Part shown: one piece after another, positions 17,692 to 26,478 of the stretch
How positions within the stretch are numbered: position 1 is the first letter of the stretch
Layout of the letters: every line of letters starts with the position of its first letter
DNA from: Halomonas sp. M4R1S46
GTDB lineage: Bacteria > Pseudomonadota > Gammaproteobacteria > Pseudomonadales > Halomonadaceae
DNA length: 64,000 nucleotides
Reading direction: 5' to 3'
Assembly: GCF_025725685.1 (NCBI RefSeq)
Contig: NZ_CP107008.1
Location: 1,240,001 to 1,304,000, forward strand
Program-made: the position numbers and the translations under genes
The notes under the pieces: generated by a model
The model's database searches: none
What the model was told of the DNA's origin: nothing
The model's input: the letters and a program-made list of their open reading frames with translations, nothing else

Positions 17692-18773
17692 GTCGACGCG
17701 AGGGACGCCGTGCCCTGATCATGGCCGGCGGCACCGGCGGCCACGTCATCCCCGCCCTGTCGCTGGCCCGTTCGCTGACGGCGGCCGGGGTCGAGGTGGC
17801 GTGGCTGGGCAGCCCCCGGGGCATCGAGAATCGCCTGGTGCCGGCCGCCGGCATCCCCCTGCACCATATCGCGGTGAGCGGCCTGCGCGGCAACGGCCTG
17901 GTCGGCTGGCTGCTGGCGCCCTGGCGGCTGGCCCGGGCCGTGGGGCAGGCCGCCCAAGTGATCCGCGACGTCGACCCGCAACTGGTGGTGGGGCTGGGCG
18001 GCTTCGCCAGCGGCCCTGGCGGCCTGGCCGCCTGGCTCGCGCGGCGACCGCTGGTGATCCACGAGCAGAACGCCGTGGCCGGCCTGACCAACCGCGCCCT
18101 GGCACGCCTGGCGCGTCGCGTCTATGCGGCCTTCCCCCAGGCCTTCCCGGGCCGGGCCGAGGTGGTCGGCAACCCGGTGCGCGGCGAGATCGCCGCCCTG
18201 GGCGAGGCGCCGCGCCCGGCCGATGCCATGCGCGGGCGCCCCCTGCGCCTGCTGGTGGTGGGGGGCTCCCTCGGCGCCCTGGCCCTGAACCAGCGGCTGC
18301 CCGAGGCGTTGGCGCGACTGCCGGCGCCGAGCCGTCCCGAGGTGCACCACCAGGCCGGCCGCGACAAGGACGCGGCGACCCGCGAGGCCTATGAGCGACA
18401 CGGCGTCGAAGCGGACGTCACGGCCTTCATCGACGACATGGCGGCGGCCTACGACTGGGCCGACCTGGTGGTATGCCGCGCCGGGGCGCTGACCGTGGCC
18501 GAGCTGGCGGCGGCGGCCAAGCCGGCGCTCTTCGTGCCCTTCCCCCATGCGGTGGATGACCACCAGACCGCCAATGCCGCGGCCCTGGTGGCGGAGGGCG
18601 CCGCCGCCCTGATGCCGCAGAACGAGATGAGCGCAGCGGCGCTGGCCGATCGCCTGGCGACGCTGCTCGACCCCGAAGCCCTTGCCACCATGGCGGCGCA
18701 GGCACGACGCTGTGCGCATCTCGACGCCGTCGAGCGCCTGGTGGCCGGTTGCATGGAGACAGCTTTTGAGTGA
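17688..18773 (+). CDS. murG: Lipid II synthase MurG (GlcNAc transferase)
   Basis: Peripheral membrane glycosyltransferase (GT28) that adds GlcNAc to lipid I. Typical blocks: IMAGGTGGHVIPALSLARSL (first glycine-rich loop), VVGLGGFASGPGGLAAWL, VIHEQNAVAGLTNRAL, VGGSLGALALNQRLPEAL and VCRAGALTVAELAAA followed by PFPHAVDDHQTANA. Length is 361 residues. The start overlaps ftsW by four bases. Confidence 0.97.
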   Translation: MSRREGRRALIMAGGTGGHVIPALSLARSLTAAGVEVAWLGSPRGIENRLVPAAGIPLHHIAVSGLRGNGLVGWLLAPWRLARAVGQAAQVIRDVDPQLVVGLGGFASGPGGLAAWLARRPLVIHEQNAVAGLTNRALARLARRVYAAFPQAFPGRAEVVGNPVRGEIAALGEAPRPADAMRGRPLRLLVVGGSLGALALNQRLPEALARLPAPSRPEVHHQAGRDKDAATREAYERHGVEADVTAFIDDMAAAYDWADLVVCRAGALTVAELAAAAKPALFVPFPHAVDDHQTANAAALVAEGAAALMPQNEMSAAALADRLATLLDPEALATMAAQARRCAHLDAVERLVAGCMETAFE

Positions 18774-20247
18774 CGAGACCCTCGGGCCGGTTCCCGGCCA
18801 AGCCACGCCCCCGCGTCCCGGCCTCGGGCTGGGCATGCGCCGCATCCGGCGCATCCACTTCGTCGGCATCGGCGGCGCCGGCATGTGCGGCATCGCCGAG
18901 GTGCTGGCCAACCAGGGCTACACCGTCAGCGGCAGCGACCTGAAGGCCTCGCCGGTGGTGGCCCGGCTGGAGCGGTGCGGCATCGGCGTGGCCATCGGTC
19001 ATGCGGCGGAGAATGCCCGCGACGCCGATGTGGTGGTGGTCTCCACCGCCGTGGACGAGACCAACCCCGAGATCCGCTGGGCCCACGAGCATCGCGTGCC
19101 GGTGGTGCGTCGCGCCGAGATGCTCGCCGAGTTGATGCGCTTCCGCCACGGCATCGCCGTGGCCGGCACCCATGGCAAGACCACCACCACCAGCCTGACC
19201 GCCACGTTGCTCGGCGAGGGCGGGCTGGATCCTACCTTCGTGATCGGTGGCCGGCTGACCAGCGCCGGCACCAACGCCCGCCTGGGGGAGGGGGACTACC
19301 TGGTGGCCGAGGCCGACGAGTCGGATGCCTCCTTCCTGCACCTGCAGCCGATGGTGGCCATCGTCACCAACATCGATGCCGATCACATGGCCACCTATGG
19401 CGGCGACTTCGAACGCCTGAAGGGCACCTTCATCGAGTTCCTGCACAACCTGCCGTTCTATGGTCTGGCGGTGCTGTGCATCGATGACGCCAATGTCCGC
19501 GGGCTGATCGAGCGGGTCAACCGCCAGTTCGTCACCTACGGCTTCAGCGCCGATGCCGACTACCGGCTCGAGGACTTCGTCCAGCAGGCCGGTGAGGTGC
19601 GCTTCACCGTCCGGCGTCCCGATGGCCTGGCGCCGCTCGCGGTGCGCCTGGCGATGCCGGGGCGCCACAACGCCCTCAATGCCCTGGCCGCCATCGCCGT
19701 GGCCAGCGACGCCGGTGTCGACGACCAGGCCATCCTGCGCGGCCTGGCCGGCTTCGCCGGGGTCGGTCGCCGCTTCCAGGTGCATGGCCGCTTCCCGGCC
19801 CCGGCCGAGGCGGGCGAGGTCATGCTGGTCGACGACTACGGCCACCATCCCCGGGAAGTCGAGATGGTGATCAAGGCCGTCCGCGACGGCTGGCCCGACC
19901 GACGCCTGGTGATGGTCTACCAGCCCCATCGCTACTCGCGCACCCGAGACCTCTACGAGGACTTCGTGCGGGTGCTGGCGGGGGTCGACACCCTGCTGCT
20001 GCTGGATGTCTATAGCGCCGGCGAGGCGCCGGTGCCCGGGGCCGACGGCCGGACCCTGGCCGGCTCGATCCGCCAGCGCGGCGAGGTCGACCCGATCTTC
20101 GTCCAGGACAAGGCCGAGTTGCCGGGGCTGCTGGCCAAGGTGCTGCGCCCCGGTGATATCCTGATCACCCAGGGGGCCGGCGATGTGGGGGGCATCGCCC
20201 AGCGACTGGCCGATGCCCGACTGGATCTCGACGAGGTGGCGCTATGA
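18766..20247 (+). CDS. murC: UDP-MurNAc:L-alanine ligase MurC (TTG start proposed)
   Basis: First amino-acid ligase of the stem peptide. Core motifs: RRIRRIHFVGIGGAGMCGIA, P-loop VAGTHGKTTTTSLTA, EADESDASFLHL and DDYGHHPREVEMV. The first ATG consistent with the family is at 18835, giving 470 residues. I prefer the TTG at 18766, which lies 7 bases after GGAG, overlaps the end of murG by 8 bases like other junctions here, and gives a short N-terminal extension. The choice of start is uncertain; identity is not. Confidence 0.93.
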   Translation: MSDETLGPVPGQATPPRPGLGLGMRRIRRIHFVGIGGAGMCGIAEVLANQGYTVSGSDLKASPVVARLERCGIGVAIGHAAENARDADVVVVSTAVDETNPEIRWAHEHRVPVVRRAEMLAELMRFRHGIAVAGTHGKTTTTSLTATLLGEGGLDPTFVIGGRLTSAGTNARLGEGDYLVAEADESDASFLHLQPMVAIVTNIDADHMATYGGDFERLKGTFIEFLHNLPFYGLAVLCIDDANVRGLIERVNRQFVTYGFSADADYRLEDFVQQAGEVRFTVRRPDGLAPLAVRLAMPGRHNALNALAAIAVASDAGVDDQAILRGLAGFAGVGRRFQVHGRFPAPAEAGEVMLVDDYGHHPREVEMVIKAVRDGWPDRRLVMVYQPHRYSRTRDLYEDFVRVLAGVDTLLLLDVYSAGEAPVPGADGRTLAGSIRQRGEVDPIFVQDKAELPGLLAKVLRPGDILITQGAGDVGGIAQRLADARLDLDEVAL

Positions 20248-21170
20248 CGGCGGACAGGATCGGCCAGGGCCGGGTGGTGGTGCTCTACGGCGGCGAGTCC
20301 GCCGAGCGGGAGGTCTCCCTGAAGAGCGGGGCCGCGGTCCTCGCCGCCCTGGAGCGTGCCGGGGTGGCCCCGATCGGCTTCGACCCGGCCGAGCAGGGCG
20401 GTCTGGCCGGCCTGGAAGCCCTCAAGCCGGACAGGGTCTTCATCGCCCTGCATGGCCGGGGCGGCGAGGACGGTACCCTCCAGGGGGCGCTGGAACTGCT
20501 GGGCATCCCCTATACCGGCAGCGGCGTGCTGGCCTCGGCGCTGGGCATGGACAAGCAGCGCACCAAGCTGGTCTGGCAGGCCCTGGGCCTGCCCACCCCG
20601 GAGAGCGTGATGCTCGGCCCCGATGCCGACTGGGCGGCGGTGGCCGAACGCCTCGGCCTGCCGTTGATCGTCAAGCCGGTCCACGAGGGCTCGACGCTCG
20701 GCATCACCATCGTCGACAGTCCCGAGGCCCTGGCGGCCGCCTACCGCGACGCCGTGCGCTTCGATGCCCGGGTGATGGCCGAGCGCTTCATTCGCGGCGA
20801 GGAATACACGGTGTCGCTGCTCGGCGATGGGGTGCTGCCGGCGATTCGCGTGGAAGTGCCCGGCGGCTTCTATGACTACGAGGCCAAGTACCTCTCCGAC
20901 GAGACCCTCTACCACCTGCCCTGCGGGCTGGCCGAGGAGGAGGAGCATCGCCTGGCATCGCTGTGCCGGGAGGCCTTCGAGGCCATCGGCTGCAGCGGCT
21001 GGGGGCGGGTCGATGTCATGCGCGACGCCCAGGGGCGTTTCTGGCTGCTCGAGGTCAACACCGTGCCCGGCATGACCGACCATAGCCTGGTGCCCCAGGC
21101 GGCGGCCCACGCCGGCCTCGATTTCGATGCGCTGGTGATGCGTATCCTCGACACCGCCGGGCGGGACTAG
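20244..21170 (+). CDS. ddl: D-alanine:D-alanine ligase
   Basis: ATP-grasp ligase that makes D-Ala-D-Ala for MurF. Signatures: VVVLYGGESAEREVSLKSG at the N-terminus, HGRGGEDGTLQGALELLGIP, then the ATP-binding lysine region PLIVKPVHEGSTLGI and the metal site LLEVNTVPGMTDHSLVP. Residues 150-152 (EGS) and the omega-loop region YDYEAKYLSDET match enzymes with D-Ala specificity. It has 308 residues, with a four-base overlap with murC. Confidence 0.97.
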   Translation: MTADRIGQGRVVVLYGGESAEREVSLKSGAAVLAALERAGVAPIGFDPAEQGGLAGLEALKPDRVFIALHGRGGEDGTLQGALELLGIPYTGSGVLASALGMDKQRTKLVWQALGLPTPESVMLGPDADWAAVAERLGLPLIVKPVHEGSTLGITIVDSPEALAAAYRDAVRFDARVMAERFIRGEEYTVSLLGDGVLPAIRVEVPGGFYDYEAKYLSDETLYHLPCGLAEEEEHRLASLCREAFEAIGCSGWGRVDVMRDAQGRFWLLEVNTVPGMTDHSLVPQAAAHAGLDFDALVMRILDTAGRD

Positions 21171-21173
21171 TCC

Positions 21174-21899
21174 ATGGCGCGTCGCGGAACCCTGCTCGGT
21201 GTGCTGCTGCTGGCGCTGCTGATCGGTGCCGGTGGCCGGGCCCTGTGGCTGTGGCTGGATCGCCCCATCGAGCGGGTGTCGATCCGCGGCGAGCTGCACC
21301 ATGCCGGGGCCGACTACCTGCGCAGCCGGCTCGCGCCCCTCGTCCAGGGCCGAACCTGGCTGTCGGTGGACCTGGGCGAGCTGCGCGAGCGGGCGCGGGA
21401 CATCGGCTGGCTGAGCGAGGTCCGCATCCGCCGCGAATGGCCCGATGCGCTGGTCTTCGAACTGGTCGAGCAGGTGCCCGTGGCGCGCTGGAACGACGAC
21501 CGGCTGCTCAACCCCGCCGGTGAGCCCTTCGACTACGCGCCCCTCGAGGTGCCCGACGGGTTGCCCGAGCTCTCCGGGCCGGCGGACAGCGGCGCCGAGG
21601 TGCTGGCCTATCACGACACCCTGGCGGCGCGGTTCGCGCCCCAGGGGCTGGCCCTGCGCCAGGTGCGCCTCGAGGCCCGCGGCGCCTGGCGGTTCCAGCT
21701 GGAGGGCGGGCTCTGGGTGATGCTCGGCCGCAATCACCGGGAGGAGCGGCTGGCGCGTTTCCTGGCGGCCTGGGAACGGGAACTCGCCGACACGGCGTCG
21801 CATATCCGTTACATCGATCTGCGTTATCCCAATGGCGTGGCCGTGGCCTGGCATGGACAAACCGAACCCGTGGACGATGCCACCACCGATCAAGGCTGA
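21174..21899 (+). CDS. ftsQ: Cell division protein FtsQ
   Basis: Bitopic divisome protein that links FtsL/FtsB to the septal synthase. N-terminal transmembrane helix (LLGVLLLALLIGAGGRALWL, residues 6-25) is followed by a POTRA domain (IERVSIRGELHHAGADYLRS..) and a beta domain with NPAGEPFDY and the C-terminal YIDLRYPNGVAVAW. Length is 241 residues. It begins 3 bases after the ddl stop. The 198-base gap that follows is the largest inside the cluster. Confidence 0.94.
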   Translation: MARRGTLLGVLLLALLIGAGGRALWLWLDRPIERVSIRGELHHAGADYLRSRLAPLVQGRTWLSVDLGELRERARDIGWLSEVRIRREWPDALVFELVEQVPVARWNDDRLLNPAGEPFDYAPLEVPDGLPELSGPADSGAEVLAYHDTLAARFAPQGLALRQVRLEARGAWRFQLEGGLWVMLGRNHREERLARFLAAWERELADTASHIRYIDLRYPNGVAVAWHGQTEPVDDATTDQG

Positions 21900-21952
21900 A
21901 CGGCACCGCATGGTGAATTGCCCGGTTCCCGGGGCACCGGGGTGTTCCTTTC

Positions 21953-22026
21953 GGAAGAAAATCGCCGTATCGTGACGGGGGTTTCTTCCCATGGGCTGGT
22001 GGATCACGGTGAGTTGTTCCTATAAT
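21953..22026 (+). promoter_or_regulatory. ftsQ-ftsA gap: inverted repeat and TATAAT box
   Basis: The gap holds an inverted repeat (GGAAGAAA at 21953-21960 and TTTCTTCC at 21982-21989, 21-base loop) and a perfect TATAAT at 22021-22026, about 70 bases before ftsA. No good -35 hexamer lies at the normal distance. This could be an ftsAZ promoter with an activator or repressor site, which is inference. Confidence 0.45.
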
Positions 22027-22097
22027 TGGCCCAGGTTTTATTCGTTTCAAACATGCATTTCCCCTAGCGGGTCAGGCTCGAGGAGATTTCCCGGCTC

Positions 22098-23396
22098 ATG
22101 TCAGGTCCATCCAATGCGTCCAATATGGTAGTCGGGCTGGATATCGGAACATCCAAGGTCGTGGCGATCGTGGGGCAACCCACCGACGATGGCGGCATTG
22201 AAATTGCCGGTATCGGCTCCCATCCCTCCCGCGGGATGAAGAAAGGGGTGGTGATCAACATCGAGTCCACGGTGCAATCGATCCAGCGTGCCGTGGAGGA
22301 AGCGGAACTCATGGCGGGCTGCGATATCCACTCCGTCTATGTGGGCATCGCCGGCAGCCATATCAGCTCGATGAATTCCGATGGCGTAGTCGCCATCAAG
22401 GAGCGCGAGGTCGCTCCCTCCGATATCGACCGAGTCATCGATTCCGCCCGTGCGCGGGCCATTTCCGAGGGACAGCGGGTCCTGCACGTGCTGCCCCAGG
22501 AGTTTGCCATCGACACCCAGGGCGGCATCCGCGAGCCGCTGGGCATGTCCGGGGTGCGCCTGGAGGCCAGGGTCCACCTGGTGACGGCCGCCCTCAATGC
22601 GGTGCAGAACATCGAGAAGTGCGTGCGGCGCTGTGGTCTCGAGGTGGATGCCATCATCCTCGAGCAGCTGGCCTCCAGTCATGCCGTGCTCACCGAGGAC
22701 GAGCGCGAGCTCGGCGTGTGCATGGTCGACATCGGCGGCGGTACCACCGATATTGCGGTCTTCACCGAGGGCGCCATTCGCCACACCGCGGTGATTCCCA
22801 TCGCCGGTGACCAGGTCACCAACGACATCGCCATGGCGCTGCGCACGCCCACGCAGCATGCCGAGGAGATCAAGGTCAAGTACGCCTGTGCGCTGACCCA
22901 GCTGGCTTCCAGCGACGAGATGATCAAGGTGCCGAGCGTCGGTGACCGGCCGGCCCGGGACCTGTCCCGCCAGTCGCTGGCCGAGGTGGTCGAGCCACGC
23001 TACGAGGAACTTTTTACCCTGGTGCGTGACGAACTGCGGCGCAGCGGCTACGAGGATCTGGTGGCGGCCGGCGTAGTGCTGACCGGTGGCACGGCACGCA
23101 TGGAAGGCGTCGTCGAGCTGGCCGAAGAGATCTTTCACATGCCGGTGCGCATCGCTTGTCCACAGAACGTGCGGGGGCTCGCCGATGTGGTGCGCAACCC
23201 GATTTATTCGACGGGAGTCGGTTTGCTACATTACGCTCTACGGGAGGCCCGTCAGGGGCATGGCCATCAGGGCACACAGGGGCAGGGTAGCAGCATCTCG
23301 GCGCAACCGAGGCGTGGTGACGTCTCCCGGCGCAGACCAGAGGAAGGGATTCCGGCGCTGGTAAGGCTTAAAGGCTGGTTCAAAGGAAATTTCTGA
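22098..23396 (+). CDS. ftsA: Cell division actin homologue FtsA
   Basis: Actin-family ATPase that tethers FtsZ filaments to the inner membrane. Phosphate-1 motif VVGLDIGTSKVVAIVG near residue 11, the 1C subdomain (VYVGIAGSHISSMNSDG), phosphate-2 VDIGGGTTDIAVF and the adenosine motif VVLTGGTARMEGV are visible. The C-terminus ends in a short amphipathic basic helix (ALVRLKGWFKGNF), the membrane anchor. The 432 residues include a Gly/Gln-rich linker of about 40 residues before that anchor, a little longer than usual. Confidence 0.97.
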   Translation: MSGPSNASNMVVGLDIGTSKVVAIVGQPTDDGGIEIAGIGSHPSRGMKKGVVINIESTVQSIQRAVEEAELMAGCDIHSVYVGIAGSHISSMNSDGVVAIKEREVAPSDIDRVIDSARARAISEGQRVLHVLPQEFAIDTQGGIREPLGMSGVRLEARVHLVTAALNAVQNIEKCVRRCGLEVDAIILEQLASSHAVLTEDERELGVCMVDIGGGTTDIAVFTEGAIRHTAVIPIAGDQVTNDIAMALRTPTQHAEEIKVKYACALTQLASSDEMIKVPSVGDRPARDLSRQSLAEVVEPRYEELFTLVRDELRRSGYEDLVAAGVVLTGGTARMEGVVELAEEIFHMPVRIACPQNVRGLADVVRNPIYSTGVGLLHYALREARQGHGHQGTQGQGSSISAQPRRGDVSRRRPEEGIPALVRLKGWFKGNF

Positions 23397-23430
23397 CAGG
23401 GCCGCGCACGCGGTCCAGGAGACGGGGCTA

Positions 23431-24624
23431 ATGTTCGAACTTGTAGATAGCGCACCCTCTAGCAGTGCGGTCATCAAGGTCATCGGTGTCGGTGGTGGTG
23501 GCGGGAATGCCGTCAATCACATGGTCGAGAGCAGCATCGAGGGCGTGGAATTCATCTGCGCCAACACCGATGCCCAGGCGCTGAAGCGGGTGGCGGCCAA
23601 GACCGTTCTCCAGCTCGGTAGCGAGATCACCAAGGGGCTCGGCGCCGGTGCCAACCCCGACGTGGGGCGCCAGGCGGCCATGGAGGACCGCGAGCGCATC
23701 GCCGAACTGCTCGGCGGTGCCGACATGGTATTCATCACCGCCGGGATGGGCGGGGGAACCGGCACCGGGGGTGCCCCGGTGGTCGCCCAGGTCGCCAAGG
23801 AACTCGGCATCCTGACCGTGGCGGTGGTCACGCGTCCCTTCCCCTTCGAGGGACCCAAGCGGATGCGGGCCGCCGAAGAGGGCATGAAGGAGCTCTCCGA
23901 GCATGTCGACTCCCTGATCACCATCCCCAACGAGAAGCTGTTGTCGGTGCTGGGCAAGAGCGCCAGCCTGCTGACGGCCTTCAGCGCCGCCAACGACGTG
24001 CTGCTGGGCGCCGTCCAGGGGATCGCCGAGCTGATCACCAGCCCCGGCATCATCAACGTCGACTTCGCCGACGTACGCACCGTGATGTCCGAGATGGGCA
24101 TGGCGATGATGGGCACCGGCGGCGCCACCGGCGAGAATCGCGCCCGCGAGGCCGCCGAGAAGGCGATCAGGAGTCCGTTGCTCGAGGATATCGACCTGCA
24201 CGGTGCGCGCGGCATCCTGGTCAACATCACGGCCGGCCCCGACCTGTCCATCGGGGAGTTCAACGACGTGGGCGCCACGGTCCAGGAGTTCGCCTCCCAG
24301 GACGCCACCATCGTCGTCGGGACCTCCATCGACATGGAAATGACCGACGAGCTGCGGGTCACCGTGGTGGCTGCCGGCCTCGAGGGGCAGCGTCAGGCCA
24401 AGGCGGCAAGCCAGACCACGCGTCGTGCCGATGCCGGCGGGGACTATCGCCAGCGTCAGTCCGCCGCTGCCGGCCGGCCTCAGGCCTCGGCCAATCGCGC
24501 CGCGGCGGCCGCGCCCAAGGCGGAGTCCCAGGACGCTCCGCGTCCTCAGGCGGAGCCGCGCAAGTCCCAGGAACTGGACGACTACCTGGATATTCCGGCC
24601 TTTCTGCGGCGTCAGGCCGATTGA
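23431..24624 (+). CDS. ftsZ: Cell division tubulin homologue FtsZ
   Basis: GTPase that forms the Z ring. GTP-binding motifs are VIGVGGGGGNAVNHMV at the N-terminus and the tubulin signature MGGGTGTGGAP near residue 105; the T7 loop reads LITSPGIINVDFADVR. After an Ala/Gln-rich linker (about residues 325-378) the C-terminal peptide LDDYLDIPAFLRRQAD provides the docking site for FtsA and ZipA. Length of 397 residues is standard. It lies 34 bases after ftsA. Confidence 0.98.
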   Translation: MFELVDSAPSSSAVIKVIGVGGGGGNAVNHMVESSIEGVEFICANTDAQALKRVAAKTVLQLGSEITKGLGAGANPDVGRQAAMEDRERIAELLGGADMVFITAGMGGGTGTGGAPVVAQVAKELGILTVAVVTRPFPFEGPKRMRAAEEGMKELSEHVDSLITIPNEKLLSVLGKSASLLTAFSAANDVLLGAVQGIAELITSPGIINVDFADVRTVMSEMGMAMMGTGGATGENRAREAAEKAIRSPLLEDIDLHGARGILVNITAGPDLSIGEFNDVGATVQEFASQDATIVVGTSIDMEMTDELRVTVVAAGLEGQRQAKAASQTTRRADAGGDYRQRQSAAAGRPQASANRAAAAAPKAESQDAPRPQAEPRKSQELDDYLDIPAFLRRQAD

Positions 24625-24667
24625 GTGGCGCTATCGAGAGGTTAGGCAGCCCGAGGAGATGGAAGTT

Positions 24668-24696
24668 TTGTTGAAACACTCGTTCGGTGTTATAGT
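24668..24696 (+). promoter_or_regulatory. Candidate lpxC promoter
   Basis: TTGTTG (24668-24673), a 17-base spacer and TATAGT (24691-24696) lie in the AT-richer gap between ftsZ and lpxC, which would give a leader of about 35 nt. Confidence 0.55.
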
Positions 24697-24736
24697 GAAC
24701 GGTGTTTGATAATCAACGACTGCCTGGCGACTGCCC

Positions 24737-25648
24737 ATGATCAGACAACGCACCCTCAAGAACGTCATTCGCGCCACCGGCGTCGGCCTGCATTCCGGCA
24801 AGAAGGTCTACCTGACCCTGCGGCCGGCCCCGGTCGACACCGGTATCATCTTCGTGCGCACCGACCTGGATCCCGAGGTGCAGATCCCGGCCCGCGCCGA
24901 CAATGTCGCCGACACCACCCTGTGCACGGCCCTCTCCCAGGATGGCGTCAAGGTGGCCACCGTCGAGCACCTGATGTCGGCCCTGGCCGGCCTGGGCATC
25001 GACAACGCCTACGTCGACGTGAGCGCCCCCGAGGTGCCGATCATGGATGGCAGCGCCGGGCCCTTCGTGTTCCTGATCCAGTCCGCGGGCATCGCCGAGC
25101 AGAGTGCCGCCAAGAAGTTCATCCGCATCAAGCGGGAGGTGGTGGTGCGCGAGGATGACAAGGAAGCCATCTTCCTGCCCCATCAGGGCTTCAAGGTGTC
25201 CTTCGCCATCGACTTCGACCACCCCGTGTTCGAGGACCAGAAGCAGACCGCGGTGGTCGACTTCTCCACCACCTCCTTCGTCAAGGAGGTGTCCCGGGCC
25301 CGGACCTTCGGCTTCATGCGCGATCTCGAGCACCTGCGCTCGAACAACCTGGCGCTCGGCGGCAGCCTCGACAACGCCATCGTGGTCGATGACTATCGCA
25401 TCGTGAACGAGGGCGGACTGCGCTACGACGACGAGTTCGTCAAGCACAAGGTGCTGGACGCCATCGGCGACCTCTATCAGCTGGGCCACAGTCTGATCGG
25501 CGAGTTCCGTGGCGTGAAGTCCGGCCATGCCCTCAACAACCAGCTGTGTCGTGCGCTGTTGGAACAGCCGGAGTGCTGGGAGATTGTCACCTTCGAGGAC
25601 GACACCCAGAAGGCGCCCATTTCCTACGCGGCCCCGGCCATGGCCTGA
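24737..25648 (+). CDS. lpxC: UDP-3-O-acyl-GlcNAc deacetylase LpxC
   Basis: Zinc deacetylase, the committed step of lipid A synthesis in the cytoplasm. N-terminal TLKNVIRATGVGLHSGKKV, the zinc ligand in VATVEHLMSALAGLGIDNA, and the second metal site HKVLDAIGDLYQLG are present. The catalytic region RTFGFMRDLEHLRSNNLALG and the C-terminal KSGHALNNQL also match. Length is 303 residues. In E. coli LpxC levels are set by FtsH proteolysis of the C-terminal tail; here the tail ends APAMA, but whether it is a degron is not known. Confidence 0.97.
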   Translation: MIRQRTLKNVIRATGVGLHSGKKVYLTLRPAPVDTGIIFVRTDLDPEVQIPARADNVADTTLCTALSQDGVKVATVEHLMSALAGLGIDNAYVDVSAPEVPIMDGSAGPFVFLIQSAGIAEQSAAKKFIRIKREVVVREDDKEAIFLPHQGFKVSFAIDFDHPVFEDQKQTAVVDFSTTSFVKEVSRARTFGFMRDLEHLRSNNLALGGSLDNAIVVDDYRIVNEGGLRYDDEFVKHKVLDAIGDLYQLGHSLIGEFRGVKSGHALNNQLCRALLEQPECWEIVTFEDDTQKAPISYAAPAMA

Positions 25649-25712
25649 TCCCGGCGTTGCCCGCCCGGCTTCGCCGGGAGTTGTAAGCCTCGAGCTTGAA
25701 GCTGGAAGAAAC

Positions 25713-25746
25713 AACAACCCCGCCCGGGCTACCGGCGGGGTTGTTT
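25713..25746. terminator. Intrinsic terminator between lpxC and dciA
   Basis: A 12-bp stem (25713-25724 with 25734-25745) with a 9-base loop, preceded by A-rich and followed by T-rich sequence, lies between convergent lpxC and dciA. Three degenerate heptamers (CCTCGAG, CTTGAAG, CTGGAAG) precede it at 25688-25708. Confidence 0.9.
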
Positions 25747-25770
25747 GCTATCTGGTCGGGGGCATGCTGG

Positions 25771-25913
25771 CTTCGAGCTTCGAGCTTCGAGCTTCGAGCT
25801 TCGAGCTTCGAGCTTCGAGCTTCGAGCTTCGAGCTTCGAGCTTCGAGCTTCGAGCTTCGAGCTTCGAGCTTCGAGCTTCGAGCTTCGAGCTTCGAGCTTC
25901 GAGCTTCGAGCTT
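25771..25913. repeat. Perfect tandem array of 20 CTTCGAG heptamers
   Basis: Twenty uninterrupted copies of CTTCGAG (25771-25910) plus CTT, with no mismatch. The array starts 25 bases after the terminator and its last bases touch the dciA stop codon (25912-25914 on the minus strand). No rotation of the unit contains a stop codon, so all six frames stay open, reading ASSFELR repeats on one strand and KLEARSS on the other. The same unit occurs at 29697, 32154 and 62842. Confidence 0.97.
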
Positions 25914-26373
25914 ACGGCTCTTGCTCGGCGTGGGAGGCGAGGCGTTCGAGGGCTCGCCTGAGCCGGGGGTCGTCCACGTCGGCGGCGCAGCTGGAGAGCT
26001 CGTCGGCGGCCCGAGCGGGCAGGCGTCGAGTCTGGCGCACCGGCGCCTTGGGGGGGCGGACCGGCCGGACCTTGAAGTCGAAACCGCTCACGGCCTCGAA
26101 GCCGGGCAGCTCGTGGAGCCGCGACAGCAGCTGTGCCTGCTCGTAGCGCAAGCGGGTCAGCCACACCGCCCGGTCGGTGATCACCGTCAGGCGCCCGTCG
26201 TGAAAGCCCCCCACGAAGAGGTGCTCAGCGAGCTCGGCGGGAAGGTGGTCGCGCAGGTGCTGCTGGGCCCGCTCGATGAGTCGGGCCATGCGCATCAGGG
26301 TCCCCAGCTCCCCACGGCCTTCCAGTAGCCGGGACATGGGCTGTGCTCGGAACCGCTTAACCTTTATACTCAT
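25912..26373 (-). CDS. dciA: DUF721 protein, DnaB helicase loader DciA
   Basis: The product has the DUF721 fold expected of DciA, the replicative-helicase operator that replaces DnaC in most bacteria. The N-terminal domain (about residues 15-100) shows MRMARLIERAQQHLRDHLPAELAEHLFVGGFHDGRLTVITD followed by WLTRLRYEQAQLLSRL, the KH-like part. The tail (about 105-153) is basic, then acidic, and probably disordered. Position next to lpxC and secA matches Pseudomonas as I recall it. The start at 26373 lacks a clear SD; 26337 is an in-frame alternative. Confidence 0.85.
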   Translation of the reverse strand: MSIKVKRFRAQPMSRLLEGRGELGTLMRMARLIERAQQHLRDHLPAELAEHLFVGGFHDGRLTVITDRAVWLTRLRYEQAQLLSRLHELPGFEAVSGFDFKVRPVRPPKAPVRQTRRLPARAADELSSCAADVDDPRLRRALERLASHAEQEP

Positions 26374-26478
26374 CAGCTTGATTCTCGGGGGCGAACCCCT
26401 GACGTTGGCCGTCGGCCGCTCGCGCCCGCGGCCCCTGAACGCAAGAGCCTAGCACACGCAAGGGAGTCCCTCGACAGC

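Noticed and set aside
24671..24696. TTGAAA as the -35 box for lpxC
   Set aside because: Only 14 bases separate it from TATAGT; TTGTTG at 24668 gives 17 bases.
25771..25913. CRISPR-like appearance of the repeats
   Set aside because: The units are 7 bases long with no spacers, and no cas genes are nearby.
25527..26328. ORFs on both strands that run through the heptamer array with ASSFELR or KLEARSS repeats
   Set aside because: They are open only because no rotation of the heptamer contains a stop codon. They overlap lpxC or dciA and have no start signals.
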